Source: Clostridia bacterium (GTDB lineage: Bacteria > Bacillota > Clostridia > Christensenellales > Borkfalkiaceae). From it: a stretch of 9,930 bases of DNA. The notes under the pieces were generated by a model. The model was given only the letters and a program-made list of their open reading frames with translations. It ran no database searches and was not told where the DNA came from. The stretch is taken from assembly GCA_017504065.1 (NCBI GenBank), contig JAFVRU010000029.1, positions 1 through 9,930 on the forward strand. Direction: 5' to 3'. Of the stretch, positions 1 to 6,989 are shown in pieces (the stretch's first letter is position 1; the number at the start of each line of letters is the position of its first letter). A program made the translations under genes and the position numbers.

Positions 1-49
1 CCTATTTTTTATATCTATGTAATTTAATAAAATATTATCATTTATTATA

Positions 50-78
50 TTGAAAGTCAAACAAATTCAGGGTATAAT
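50..78 (+). promoter_or_regulatory. Sigma-A type promoter for uxaBA
   Basis: TTGAAA at 50-55 and a perfect TATAAT at 73-78 are separated by 17 bases. The sequence before it (about 10-49) is almost pure A/T and may act as an UP element. The -10 box lies 27 bases before the uxaB start, so the leader is short and leaves no room for a riboswitch. No clear palindromic operator was seen around it. Positions 1-49 hold no gene. Confidence 0.8.
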
Positions 79-105
79 AACAAAAAACAAGAAAAGGAGT
101 TTTTT

Positions 106-1482
106 ATGCTGAAAATTTTGCAGTATGGCGAAGGGAATTTTTTACGGACGTTTGTGGACGTGTACTTTGACACGTTGAACAAAAGTGGGCTGGGCAACTA
201 CGGAGTTACCATTGTCAAGCCCATTGCGTTCGGTACGTTGGAGCGTTTTGAGAAACAGCAAAACAAGTATCATATTGTTTTGCGTGGCACGGAGAACGGA
301 GAAACGGTAGAAAACGTATACAAAATCGATTGTTTGGAACGAGTACTCGATCCGTTTGCCGATTACGAAACGTATAGCGAGTTCGCGAAAGATCCCGAAC
401 TGAAAATTATCGTTTCGAACACGACGGAAGCGGGGATTTGCTATCACTCTAACGACGCGATGGACGGGTTTGACGGAATCACCTATCCTGCAAAATTAAC
501 GAAATTCTTATATGAAAGATTTCAGGCTGGGTTGGACGGCGTATATTTGTTGCCTGTGGAGCTCATCGATAACAACGCGGACGAGCTCAAGAAATGCGTG
601 GAGCAATATATCGCGCTTTGGAATTTGCCCGAAGCATTCGCGAAATGGAACAACGAGCGAAACTATTATTGCAATACGTTGGTGGACCGTATTGTGTCGG
701 GCTATCCCCGCGATGAAAAAACGAAAGCACATTTGGAAAATCTGATCGGCGAACAGGACGAATTGGTTTCCGTTGGCGAGCCGTTTGGGCTTTGGGCTGT
801 CGAGAAAAAGGGGGAGATCGAAAAATATATCCATGAAGGCGTGCATAATATCGAAGTTGTTTTAACGAACGATATCGGATATTATAAAAAAAGAAAAGTA
901 CGCGTGTTGAACGGTAGCCATACCAATCTTGTGCCTACGGGTTTGATGCTCGGCGCGGAAACGGTATATGATTGTATGAAAGACAAAAAACTTTGCGCGT
1001 TTGTGGAGAGTACGTTGACAAACGAAATCAATCCGTTCGTTTCCAAAGATCTCGCCGCAACGACCGTATTTGCGGATAGCATCAAGAGTCGGTTTTTAAA
1101 TCCGTTTTTAAACCACCAGCTGACGAGTATCGCGCTCAACTCCATTTCCAAGTGGCGGGCGCGGGTATTGCCGAGTTTCCAAGACTACTACAATACTTAC
1201 GGCAAAATTCCGACCAATTTAACGATCGGGTTCTCGTATTTGATGGCGCTCTATTCGAGTGTGGAACAGCGCGGGGATAAATTCGAAGTACAACTGCAAA
1301 ACCGCGTAATCGAGTTGCAGGACGATCTTCCGTATTTGACCTATTTTGCGGAAAAGAAGTCGATAGGCGGGTTCATGTCGGACGAGAAAATTTGGGGTGA
1401 AGACCTGACCAAATACGCAGGTTTTTACGATACGGTGATTGTAAACGTTGAGAATATTCGAAAGGGAATTTGTTTAATATGA
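106..1482 (+). CDS. uxaB: Tagaturonate reductase (altronate oxidoreductase)
   Basis: This 458-residue cytoplasmic enzyme of the long-chain mannitol dehydrogenase family reduces D-tagaturonate to D-altronate with NADH, the second step of galacturonate breakdown. The N-terminal dinucleotide-binding motif GEGNFLR is at residues 8-14, preceded by LQY as in known UxaB proteins (typically LQFGEGNFLR). The family catalytic pattern K-x4-N-x2-H is intact as K264, N269 and H272 within KVRVLNGSH. Length is slightly below the roughly 480 residues of the E. coli and Bacillus enzymes. The ATG at 106 is chosen because AAGGAG at 94-99 sits six bases before it. The stop overlaps the uxaA start by ATGA. The paralogue fructuronate reductase (UxuB) shares the fold, but the adjacent altronate dehydratase and the GEGNFLR signature favour UxaB. 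Confidence 0.92.
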   Translation: MLKILQYGEGNFLRTFVDVYFDTLNKSGLGNYGVTIVKPIAFGTLERFEKQQNKYHIVLRGTENGETVENVYKIDCLERVLDPFADYETYSEFAKDPELKIIVSNTTEAGICYHSNDAMDGFDGITYPAKLTKFLYERFQAGLDGVYLLPVELIDNNADELKKCVEQYIALWNLPEAFAKWNNERNYYCNTLVDRIVSGYPRDEKTKAHLENLIGEQDELVSVGEPFGLWAVEKKGEIEKYIHEGVHNIEVVLTNDIGYYKKRKVRVLNGSHTNLVPTGLMLGAETVYDCMKDKKLCAFVESTLTNEINPFVSKDLAATTVFADSIKSRFLNPFLNHQLTSIALNSISKWRARVLPSFQDYYNTYGKIPTNLTIGFSYLMALYSSVEQRGDKFEVQLQNRVIELQDDLPYLTYFAEKKSIGGFMSDEKIWGEDLTKYAGFYDTVIVNVENIRKGICLI

Positions 1483-2879
1483 ATCGTGTAATTATTCATG
1501 AAAAAGACAACGTCGGCGTATGCTTGGACGGCAGCGCTGAAATTCCCGCGGGACATAAATACGCGTTGCGCGCGATCGAAGCGGGAGAATACGTGATAAA
1601 ATACGGTGAAATTATCGGCAAGGCAACGCAAGCGATTTCCGCAGGCGAGTGGGTGCATACGCACAACGTAAAATCGCATTTGGACGAAAACGTGGCATAC
1701 AGTTACGAGTTTAACGCAAAGACGCCCGAGAAACTGCAGGCGACGTTTCAAGGCTATAAACGCAAATACGGTAGAGCGGGGATTCGGAATGAAATTTATA
1801 TCATTCCTACGGTAGGCTGCGTAAATAACGCGTGTATGCGTATGGCGAAAGACGCGCAGAAGTACGTACAGGGCAGTATCGACGGGATTTTTGCGCTCAC
1901 GCACCAATTCGGCTGCTCGCAGCTTGGCGACGATAACGAAAACATCAAGAAATTGCTTTGCTCGATTGCGCTCAATCCCAATGCAAGTTTCGTTTTGTTC
2001 GTAGGTCTTGGGTGTGAGAACAACGGCATGGACGGGATCAAAGCGTATCTCGAGCCCTACCATCGCGACAATATCGCGTATTTTAACTGTCAAGACGTAG
2101 CGGACGAACACGAATACGGAATGTCGATCTTAAAAGCGTTTGCCGAAAAAGCCAAAGATTTTCAGCGTGAAGCGGTGGATATGTCCGAGCTTTGTATCGG
2201 TTTGAAATGCGGCGGTAGCGACGGGTATTCGGGCTTGACCGCAAACCCGCTTGTCGGCAAAATATCCGATCGGGTCGTGGGTGCGGGCGGCAGCGCGATT
2301 TTGACGGAAGTACCCGAAATGTTCGGCGCGGAGCAGATTTTGATGAACAAATGTAAAACGCGGGAAATTTTTGAGAAATACAAGCAAATGATCGTAGATT
2401 TCAAAGCGTATTATACCAAGCAAGGCTTTCCCGTATACGAAAATCCTAGCCCTGGAAATAAAAAGGGCGGGATAACGACGCTCGAAGAAAAGTCGCTCGG
2501 TTGTATTGAAAAGGCGGGTACGAGCGAGCTCGTAGACGTTTTGGAGTATGGGGAACTTGTCAAAGCGCAAGGCGTTTCGGCGTTGAACGCGCCGGGGAAC
2601 GACTTAATCGCGGCAACGGCGCTTGCGGCAAGCGGCTGCCAAATCGTCTTATTTACGACGGGCAGGGGTACGCCGTTCAGTACGTTTGTGCCGACGATGA
2701 AAATCGGGACGAATAATCACATTTCCGCGCATAAATCGAATTGGATCGACTTCAACGCGTATTCCATGGACGAAGACGGGCTGTTTAAGTTGCTCCTGCA
2801 AACGATCAACGGGGAATATATTTGTAAAAGCGAAGACGTCCGCGAGATTGCATTTTATAAAACAGGCGTTACGTTATAG
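1479..2879 (+). CDS. uxaA: Altronate dehydratase
   Basis: This 466-residue cytoplasmic enzyme dehydrates D-altronate to 2-keto-3-deoxy-D-gluconate. Residues 1-75 form the small SAF-type domain, with the conserved KYGEIIGKAT stretch at 41-50. The rest is the UxaA/GarD catalytic domain, with GIRNEIYIIPTVGCVN at 101-116, HQFGCSQ at 142-148, GLKCGGSDGYSGLTANP at 241-257, TGRGTPF at 394-400 and the usual C-terminal EIAFYKTGVTL. The family is described as iron- or manganese-dependent, and conserved Cys/His residues are present. Fused SAF plus catalytic domains distinguish a full-length enzyme from split forms. An in-frame TTG at 1470 is possible, but the ATG at 1479 is preferred: it forms an ATGA overlap with the uxaB stop, with AAAGGG at 1461-1466 upstream. 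This suggests translational coupling. Confidence 0.93.
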   Translation: MNRVIIHEKDNVGVCLDGSAEIPAGHKYALRAIEAGEYVIKYGEIIGKATQAISAGEWVHTHNVKSHLDENVAYSYEFNAKTPEKLQATFQGYKRKYGRAGIRNEIYIIPTVGCVNNACMRMAKDAQKYVQGSIDGIFALTHQFGCSQLGDDNENIKKLLCSIALNPNASFVLFVGLGCENNGMDGIKAYLEPYHRDNIAYFNCQDVADEHEYGMSILKAFAEKAKDFQREAVDMSELCIGLKCGGSDGYSGLTANPLVGKISDRVVGAGGSAILTEVPEMFGAEQILMNKCKTREIFEKYKQMIVDFKAYYTKQGFPVYENPSPGNKKGGITTLEEKSLGCIEKAGTSELVDVLEYGELVKAQGVSALNAPGNDLIAATALAASGCQIVLFTTGRGTPFSTFVPTMKIGTNNHISAHKSNWIDFNAYSMDEDGLFKLLLQTINGEYICKSEDVREIAFYKTGVTL

Positions 2880-2889
2880 TCTTAAACCG

Positions 2890-2918
2890 TTGACATTTTT
2901 AAGAAAAAAGTATAAAAT
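2890..2918 (+). promoter_or_regulatory. Internal promoter for uxaC-eda-kdgK
   Basis: A perfect TTGACA at 2890-2895 is followed after 17 bases by TAAAAT at 2913-2918. A further TATAAT at 2918-2923 is too far from the -35 (22 bases). It begins 10 bases after the uxaA stop, and no terminator hairpin separates the two units. Read-through from uxaBA plus independent initiation is therefore likely. The uxaC leader of about 50 bases shows no recognisable structure. Confidence 0.7.
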
Positions 2919-2977
2919 ATAATACAGTAGTTTCGGAAGTGAGAAATTATTGTTGAAAAAAGGAAAAGAGAGAAGAA

Positions 2978-4354
2978 ATGAGTTACATACAGGATAATTT
3001 TTTATTGACGAATAAGACGGCGGAAAAATTGTATTTCACGTATGCAAAAGATATGCCGATTTTCGATTATCATTGTCATTTACCCGAAAAGCAGATATTA
3101 GAAAACAAACCGTTTAACGACGTTTTCGAGATTTGGCTTGCAGGCGATCACTACAAATGGCGTTTGATGCGGAACTACGGCGTAAACGAAGATCTGATCA
3201 CGGGAAACGCTTCGAATAAAGAGAAGTTTTTGACGTATTGCCGCGTGCTCGGTTCGGCGTTTGGGAATCCGTTGTATCATTGGTCGCAAGTGGAATTGAA
3301 AGAGTTTTTTAATTGCGAAATTGAAATCAACGAAGAAAATGCGGAGCTGATTTGGGATTGGTGTAACGAATATATCCGTTTAAACGGAATTACGCCGCAA
3401 AAACTCATCGAACAATCCAACGTTACCCATCTTTTCACCACGAATGAGATTTTCGACGATCTGTCCACGTTTCCCGCCATTGCAAGCAAGGGGTATAAAT
3501 TTAAGGTAATCCCTGCGTTCCGCGCGGATAAGATTATGAATATCGAAGCGGAGAACTATAACGGGTTTGTAGAAAAACTCGGCGCGGTGGCTTCGCTCTC
3601 CGACTTGGAAGAAGCGATTGAAACGCGCTTGCAGGAGTTTATCAAAGTCGGTACGACGGCTGCGGACGTCGCGCTCCAAAGCGTTTACCCGATCTCGGAA
3701 AAAGCGCACGCGGAAGCGGTGTTTGCAAAACGCAGAGCGGGCGAACCCGTAACGGAACGGGAAAGCGAAGTTTTTAAAGGGTATTTGACGTACTTCCTGT
3801 TTAAACTGTATGCAAAGTACGGGATTGCAACGGAGTTGCACGTAGGGGCAATGCGGAACAACAATGCGCAAATGCTGAAAAAACTCGGGTTGGATACGGG
3901 GTACGATAGCATTGCGGAAGAGAACTCCATTAAGTACATGTCTCGCTTGTTTGATCGATTGAACAGCGAAAACAGTTTGCCGAAAACGATTGTGTTCAAT
4001 CTGAATCCGAAAATGAACGCGGAGATTATGACGCTCATCGGTTGTTTCCAAAGCGATGAAGCGAAAGGCAAGATGCAATACGGTCCTGCTTGGTGGTTCT
4101 TGGACAACAAAGTGGGTATGGAAAAGCATTTGGAAGATTTGACCGCGACGGGGCATATCGGCGCGTTTGTGGGCATGTTGACGGATAGCCGTTCCTTGCT
4201 TTCCTACCCGCGGCATCATTATTTCAGAAGAATTCTTTGTAATTATTTCGGCAAGATGATGGAAAACGGCGAAATGACGACGGATGAAAAACTCGTTGGA
4301 AAAGTCGTACAAGATATTTGTTATTATAATGCAATTACATATTTAGGAGTATAA
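2978..4354 (+). CDS. uxaC: Uronate (glucuronate/galacturonate) isomerase
   Basis: This 458-residue cytoplasmic enzyme of the amidohydrolase superfamily interconverts D-galacturonate and D-tagaturonate, and D-glucuronate and D-fructuronate. It is the entry step of the pathway. The N-terminal metal-binding HxH is H32 and H34 in FDYHCHLPE, followed by GDHYKWRLMRNYGV at 56-69, a UxaC hallmark that contacts substrate. ELHVGAMRNNN lies in the barrel, and the C-terminal TDSRSLLSYPRHHYFRR begins at T402 with D403 as the expected catalytic Asp and R405 nearby. Length is close to the usual 465-470. The ATG at 2978 is preceded by purine-rich AGAGAGAAG, a weaker ribosome site than its neighbours have. 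The enzyme could also serve glucuronate, but no uxuA or uxuB is in the window. Confidence 0.94.
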   Translation: MSYIQDNFLLTNKTAEKLYFTYAKDMPIFDYHCHLPEKQILENKPFNDVFEIWLAGDHYKWRLMRNYGVNEDLITGNASNKEKFLTYCRVLGSAFGNPLYHWSQVELKEFFNCEIEINEENAELIWDWCNEYIRLNGITPQKLIEQSNVTHLFTTNEIFDDLSTFPAIASKGYKFKVIPAFRADKIMNIEAENYNGFVEKLGAVASLSDLEEAIETRLQEFIKVGTTAADVALQSVYPISEKAHAEAVFAKRRAGEPVTERESEVFKGYLTYFLFKLYAKYGIATELHVGAMRNNNAQMLKKLGLDTGYDSIAEENSIKYMSRLFDRLNSENSLPKTIVFNLNPKMNAEIMTLIGCFQSDEAKGKMQYGPAWWFLDNKVGMEKHLEDLTATGHIGAFVGMLTDSRSLLSYPRHHYFRRILCNYFGKMMENGEMTTDEKLVGKVVQDICYYNAITYLGV

Positions 4355-4358
4355 AACG

Positions 4359-4916
4359 ATGGATAAAAGAATTCCTGTTGTAGTCATTAAAGAATTAAGC
4401 GAAACAGACAAAATTTTAACGGCGCTCAAAAATTACGGGATTTCCTGCGCGGAGATTACCTTCCGTACGGCATGCGCGGCGGAAGCGATCGCATACGCGT
4501 GTGCGCATTATCCCGATATGAATATCGGCGCAGGTACGGTTGTGAATGCCGAACAATGCGAAGCGGCGCTTGAAGCGGGCGCGAAGTTTATCGTTTCGCC
4601 CGGACTTTCGGTGGCGGTAGCGAAAATTTGCCAGCTCCGCGGCGTACCGTATTATCCCGGTTGCGTAACGCCTACGGAAATTATGGCGGCGCTCGATTTG
4701 GGGATCACGGTTGTGAAATTCTTCCCCGCGCATATTTACGGCGGTTTGAAAGCGATGAAAGCGCTTGCCGCGCCTTTCCCCCAAGTGAAATTTATTCCGA
4801 CGGGCGGCGTGGATAAGGACAACATTGACGAGTTCCTTGCATGGGAAAAGATTTATGCAGTCGGCGGGAGTTCGTTTGTGAAAGAAGCATTAGAAAATAT
4901 GGAGATGAAAAAATGA
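4359..4916 (+). CDS. eda: KDPG (2-dehydro-3-deoxyphosphogluconate) aldolase
   Basis: This cytoplasmic class I aldolase cleaves 2-keto-3-deoxy-6-phosphogluconate to pyruvate and glyceraldehyde-3-phosphate, the last step of the pathway. Expected active-site residues are visible: E32 and R36 in AEITFRT, T60 in GAGTV, P81 in VSPGL, and the Schiff-base lysine K120 in VVKFFPA. The phosphate-binding loops IPTGGV (146-151) and VGGSSF (168-173) are also present. At 185 residues it is shorter than the 205-215 typical of Eda; the C-terminal helix is trimmed, but no active-site element is missing. AGGAG at 4345-4349, inside the last codons of uxaC, lies nine bases before the ATG. The gene overlaps kdgK by ATGA. 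Some relatives cleave 4-hydroxy-2-oxoglutarate or KDPGal, but the neighbours point to KDPG. Confidence 0.92.
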   Translation: MDKRIPVVVIKELSETDKILTALKNYGISCAEITFRTACAAEAIAYACAHYPDMNIGAGTVVNAEQCEAALEAGAKFIVSPGLSVAVAKICQLRGVPYYPGCVTPTEIMAALDLGITVVKFFPAHIYGGLKAMKALAAPFPQVKFIPTGGVDKDNIDEFLAWEKIYAVGGSSFVKEALENMEMKK

Positions 4917-5935
4917 AAAAAATTATCACGTTTGGCGAATTGATGTTAAGATTAGCGCCTGAAAACTATTTGAGATTTGTGCAAAGCGAAAAATACCAAG
5001 CGACGTTCGGCGGCGCGGAAGCAAACGTAGCCGTATCCTTGGCGAATTACGGCATGGACGTTGCGTTTGTAACCAAACTCCCGACGCATGAAATCGGTCA
5101 AGCTGCGGTGAATTCCTTGCGGAAATTCGGCGTGGACACCAGCAAAATCGTTCGTGGCGGCGACAGAGTAGGGATTTATTATTGCGAAAAGGGCGCGAGC
5201 CAAAGACCGAGCAAAGTCGTTTATGACAGAGCGTATTCCGCAATCGCAATGGCGAAAAAAGAAGATTTCGATTGGGTGAAAATTTTCGACGGAGTCGAAT
5301 GGTTTCATTTTACGGGCATAACGCCCGCTTTAAGCGACGAAGTCGCCGCGATCTGTGTGGAAGCTTGCAAGCAGGCAAAAGCGCAAAATATCACGATTTC
5401 CTGCGATTTAAACTTCCGTAAAAAATTATGGAGCAAAGAAAAAGCGGGGCAGGTAATGGGTGAGCTTTGCAAGTATATCGATTATTGTATTGCCAACGAA
5501 GAAGACGCGAAAGACGTGTTTGGGATTGAAGCGGACAATACGGACATTTACGGCGGAAAACTCGATCGCGAAGGATACATTTCCGTAGCGAAGAAGCTCA
5601 CCGAACGTTTTGGGTTCAAGGGCGTGGCGATTACGCTCCGTGAAAGCAAATCGGCGAACGACAACGATTGGAGCGGTATGCTGTACACGAGCGACGAAGC
5701 GTATTTCTCCAAGAAATACAGCATGCACATTGTAGACCGCGTCGGGGGCGGCGATAGCTTTGGCGGCGGTTTGATCTATTCGCTTGTGAACGGCTACGAA
5801 CCGCAAAAAGCGATTGAGTTTGCTGTTGCGGCAAGCTGCTTGAAGCACTCGATCGAAGGGGACTATAACATGGTTTCCGTTGCCGAAGTGCAAAATCTTG
5901 CGGGCGGCGACGCTAGCGGTAGAGTGCAAAGATAA
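4913..5935 (+). CDS. kdgK: 2-keto-3-deoxygluconate kinase (PfkB family)
   Basis: This 340-residue cytoplasmic sugar kinase phosphorylates KDG to KDPG with ATP, linking UxaA to Eda. The PfkB/ribokinase fold is shown by the N-terminal GELMLRLAP (8-16), the substrate-binding GGAEANVA (33-40), the SCDLNFRKKLW strand (163-173) and the ATP/anion-hole motif DRVGGGDSFGGG (275-286), with D281 as the expected catalytic base. Upstream in-frame codons allow a start at 4841, but that lies deep inside eda. The ATG at 4913 has GGAG at 4901-4904 eight bases before it, forms an ATGA overlap with the eda stop, and gives the standard N-terminus MKKIITFGE. The last ten residues (GGDASGRVQR) look like an unstructured tail. 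Gene context separates it from fructokinase and ribokinase. It is the last gene of its unit, before a terminator. Confidence 0.92.
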   Translation: MKKIITFGELMLRLAPENYLRFVQSEKYQATFGGAEANVAVSLANYGMDVAFVTKLPTHEIGQAAVNSLRKFGVDTSKIVRGGDRVGIYYCEKGASQRPSKVVYDRAYSAIAMAKKEDFDWVKIFDGVEWFHFTGITPALSDEVAAICVEACKQAKAQNITISCDLNFRKKLWSKEKAGQVMGELCKYIDYCIANEEDAKDVFGIEADNTDIYGGKLDREGYISVAKKLTERFGFKGVAITLRESKSANDNDWSGMLYTSDEAYFSKKYSMHIVDRVGGGDSFGGGLIYSLVNGYEPQKAIEFAVAASCLKHSIEGDYNMVSVAEVQNLAGGDASGRVQR

Positions 5936-5947
5936 GACGATAGAAAA

Positions 5948-5990
5948 ACGAGCCTGTGAAAAGAAAATATGCAGGCTTGTTTTTTATTTT
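5948..5990 (+). terminator. Intrinsic terminator after kdgK
   Basis: ACGAGCCTG (5948-5956) pairs with CAGGCTTGT (5972-5980), nine pairs including one G-T wobble, around a 15-base A-rich loop. A T-rich tract runs on through about 5990. A-run 5944-5947 can extend the stem into the T-tract. It closes the uronate cluster and separates it from the ABC transporter operon. Confidence 0.85.
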
Positions 5991-6015
5991 TCTGTGTTTT
6001 GCGTTGCGGAAAATT

Positions 6016-6034
6016 GTGAAAATTCATTTTTCAC
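6016..6034. repeat. Inverted repeat upstream of the ABC-operon promoter
   Basis: GTGAAAA (6016-6022) and TTTTCAC (6028-6034) form a perfect 7-base inverted repeat around a 5-base spacer, ending 10 bases before the -35 box. The position suits an operator or activator site. It is not followed by a proper T-tract in either orientation, so a terminator role is less likely. No regulator is encoded nearby, so its function is unassigned. Confidence 0.4.
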
Positions 6035-6044
6035 GAAAAAATGT

Positions 6045-6073
6045 TTGACTTAACAAAGCTTCCATAGTATAAT
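6045..6073 (+). promoter_or_regulatory. Promoter of the amino-acid ABC transporter operon
   Basis: TTGACT at 6045-6050 and TATAAT at 6068-6073 are separated by 17 bases, nearly the consensus sigma-A promoter. The -10 box is 33 bases before the substrate-binding-protein start. The leader is too short for a riboswitch or T-box. Confidence 0.82.
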
Positions 6074-6106
6074 ATTGCTGTTTAAAAATGTAAAAAGGAG
6101 TTAATT

Positions 6107-6931
6107 ATGAAAAAAGTTTTTAAAAGTTTTTTGACGGGCGTTTTGTCCTTGGGTATGTTGTTTTCGGTGAGCTCCATGAGCGCTTGCGGCAACGATGACG
6201 CGATTTACGTAGATACGAATGCATTCTTTGCTCCGTTTGAATACTATGACGGGAAAGAAATCAAGGGTGTAGACGTAGATATTATGAATTTGGTCGGGGA
6301 GAAGCTCGACAAAAAAGTCAAGTTTGAAAATACGGACTTCGACGTGATTATCGATAACGTAGCGAGCGGCAAGAGATACGACTGCGGCGCGGCGGGGATT
6401 ACGATTACGGAAGAACGCGCGGATAAAGTGGATTTCTCCAATCCCTATTATACGTCGGTACAATACGTAATCTATAAAGCGGACGATACGTCTTTTGAAA
6501 CGCATACGGCGACGGACGGCACGCCTTGCGTTTATTGGTCGGAGCTGATGAATAAAGAAATCGGCGTACAACGCGATACGACTGGGCATCTCTATACGGA
6601 TGATGAAATTGCGAAAGGTGAATTGAAAGGCACGTCGGGACATTGCACTCCTTTCGATAGCGCGCAACTTGCGGTGGATGCGATCGCCGCAGACCGCATG
6701 GACGTAGTCTTTGTAGACGAATTGCCCGCGCAATATATTTGCAATGCAAACAGCGGTTACGTTTGCAAGGCTTTGTATTACGATGCGAACACGGCGACGG
6801 AAGAACAATACGCTATTTGCGTAACGAAAGGCAAAACGGACTTGTTGAATGCGATCAATGAAGTGCTTGCGGAACTCGGCGAAGACGGGATCAACGCGCT
6901 TGTAGCGAAACATCTCGGCTTGAACGACTGA
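6107..6931 (+). CDS. Amino-acid ABC transporter substrate-binding lipoprotein
   Basis: This 274-residue family 3 extracellular solute-binding protein captures a substrate outside the membrane and delivers it to the permease encoded next. Residues 1-26 are a lipoprotein signal peptide with Lys at 2, 3 and 6, a hydrophobic core and the lipobox SMSAC, giving lipidated C27. The fold is recognised from FAPFEYYDGKEIKGVDVDIM (41-60), ITITEERADKVDFSNPYY (98-115, with R104 expected to bind the substrate carboxylate), GVQRDTTG (153-160) and VFVDELPA (201-208, with D204 expected to bind the amino group). These residues suit an amino acid ligand, but the exact one cannot be read. Besides C27 it has six cysteines (93, 141, 180, 212, 220, 238), which is high for the family. 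AAGGAG at 6095-6100 lies six bases before the ATG. Confidence 0.9.
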   Translation: MKKVFKSFLTGVLSLGMLFSVSSMSACGNDDAIYVDTNAFFAPFEYYDGKEIKGVDVDIMNLVGEKLDKKVKFENTDFDVIIDNVASGKRYDCGAAGITITEERADKVDFSNPYYTSVQYVIYKADDTSFETHTATDGTPCVYWSELMNKEIGVQRDTTGHLYTDDEIAKGELKGTSGHCTPFDSAQLAVDAIAADRMDVVFVDELPAQYICNANSGYVCKALYYDANTATEEQYAICVTKGKTDLLNAINEVLAELGEDGINALVAKHLGLND

Positions 6932-6940
6932 TGATAGATC

Positions 6941-6974
6941 GAAAAGAAACCGCTATTTTTTGCGGCTTCTTTTC
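6941..6974 (+). terminator. Intercistronic hairpin (attenuator-like) between binding protein and permease genes
   Basis: GAAAAGAAACCGC (6941-6953) and GCGGCTTCTTTTC (6962-6974) pair in 12 of 13 positions, with one A-C mismatch, around the loop TATTTTTT. Only a short T-run follows, so it may be a leaky terminator or a barrier that stabilises the upstream mRNA. Such hairpins commonly make the binding protein more abundant than the membrane components. The hairpin begins nine bases after the upstream stop and ends just before the permease ribosome site. Confidence 0.7.
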
Positions 6975-6989
6975 TTTAAAAGGACAGCT

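Noticed and set aside
1425..2111. Minus-strand open frame across the uxaB/uxaA junction.
   Set aside because: It overlaps two confident genes and its translation has no recognisable family features.
2896..2977. Possible riboswitch or leader attenuator before uxaC.
   Set aside because: The leader is only about 50 bases, A-rich, and shows no stem-loop or conserved motif.
3380..4312. Long open frame on the minus strand (about 310 codons) opposite uxaC.
   Set aside because: It lies wholly against a clearly recognised uronate isomerase. The translation is rich in Arg, His and Phe, as expected of an antisense shadow, and shows no family motif.
4841..4912. N-terminal extension of kdgK by 24 codons from an ATG at 4841.
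   Set aside because: It would lie within the eda coding sequence and has no well-placed ribosome site. The ATG at 4913 has GGAG at the right distance and gives the canonical PfkB N-terminus.
6101..6913. Minus-strand open frame of 270 codons covering nearly all of the substrate-binding-protein gene.
   Set aside because: The + strand gene has a promoter, ribosome site, lipobox and family motifs. The antisense translation is Arg/Phe-rich, has no recognisable domain, and is a codon-bias shadow.
6960..6989. Permease start at the TTG at 6960.
   Set aside because: That codon lies inside the intercistronic hairpin without a ribosome site, while the ATG at 6990 has AAAAGGA five bases upstream.
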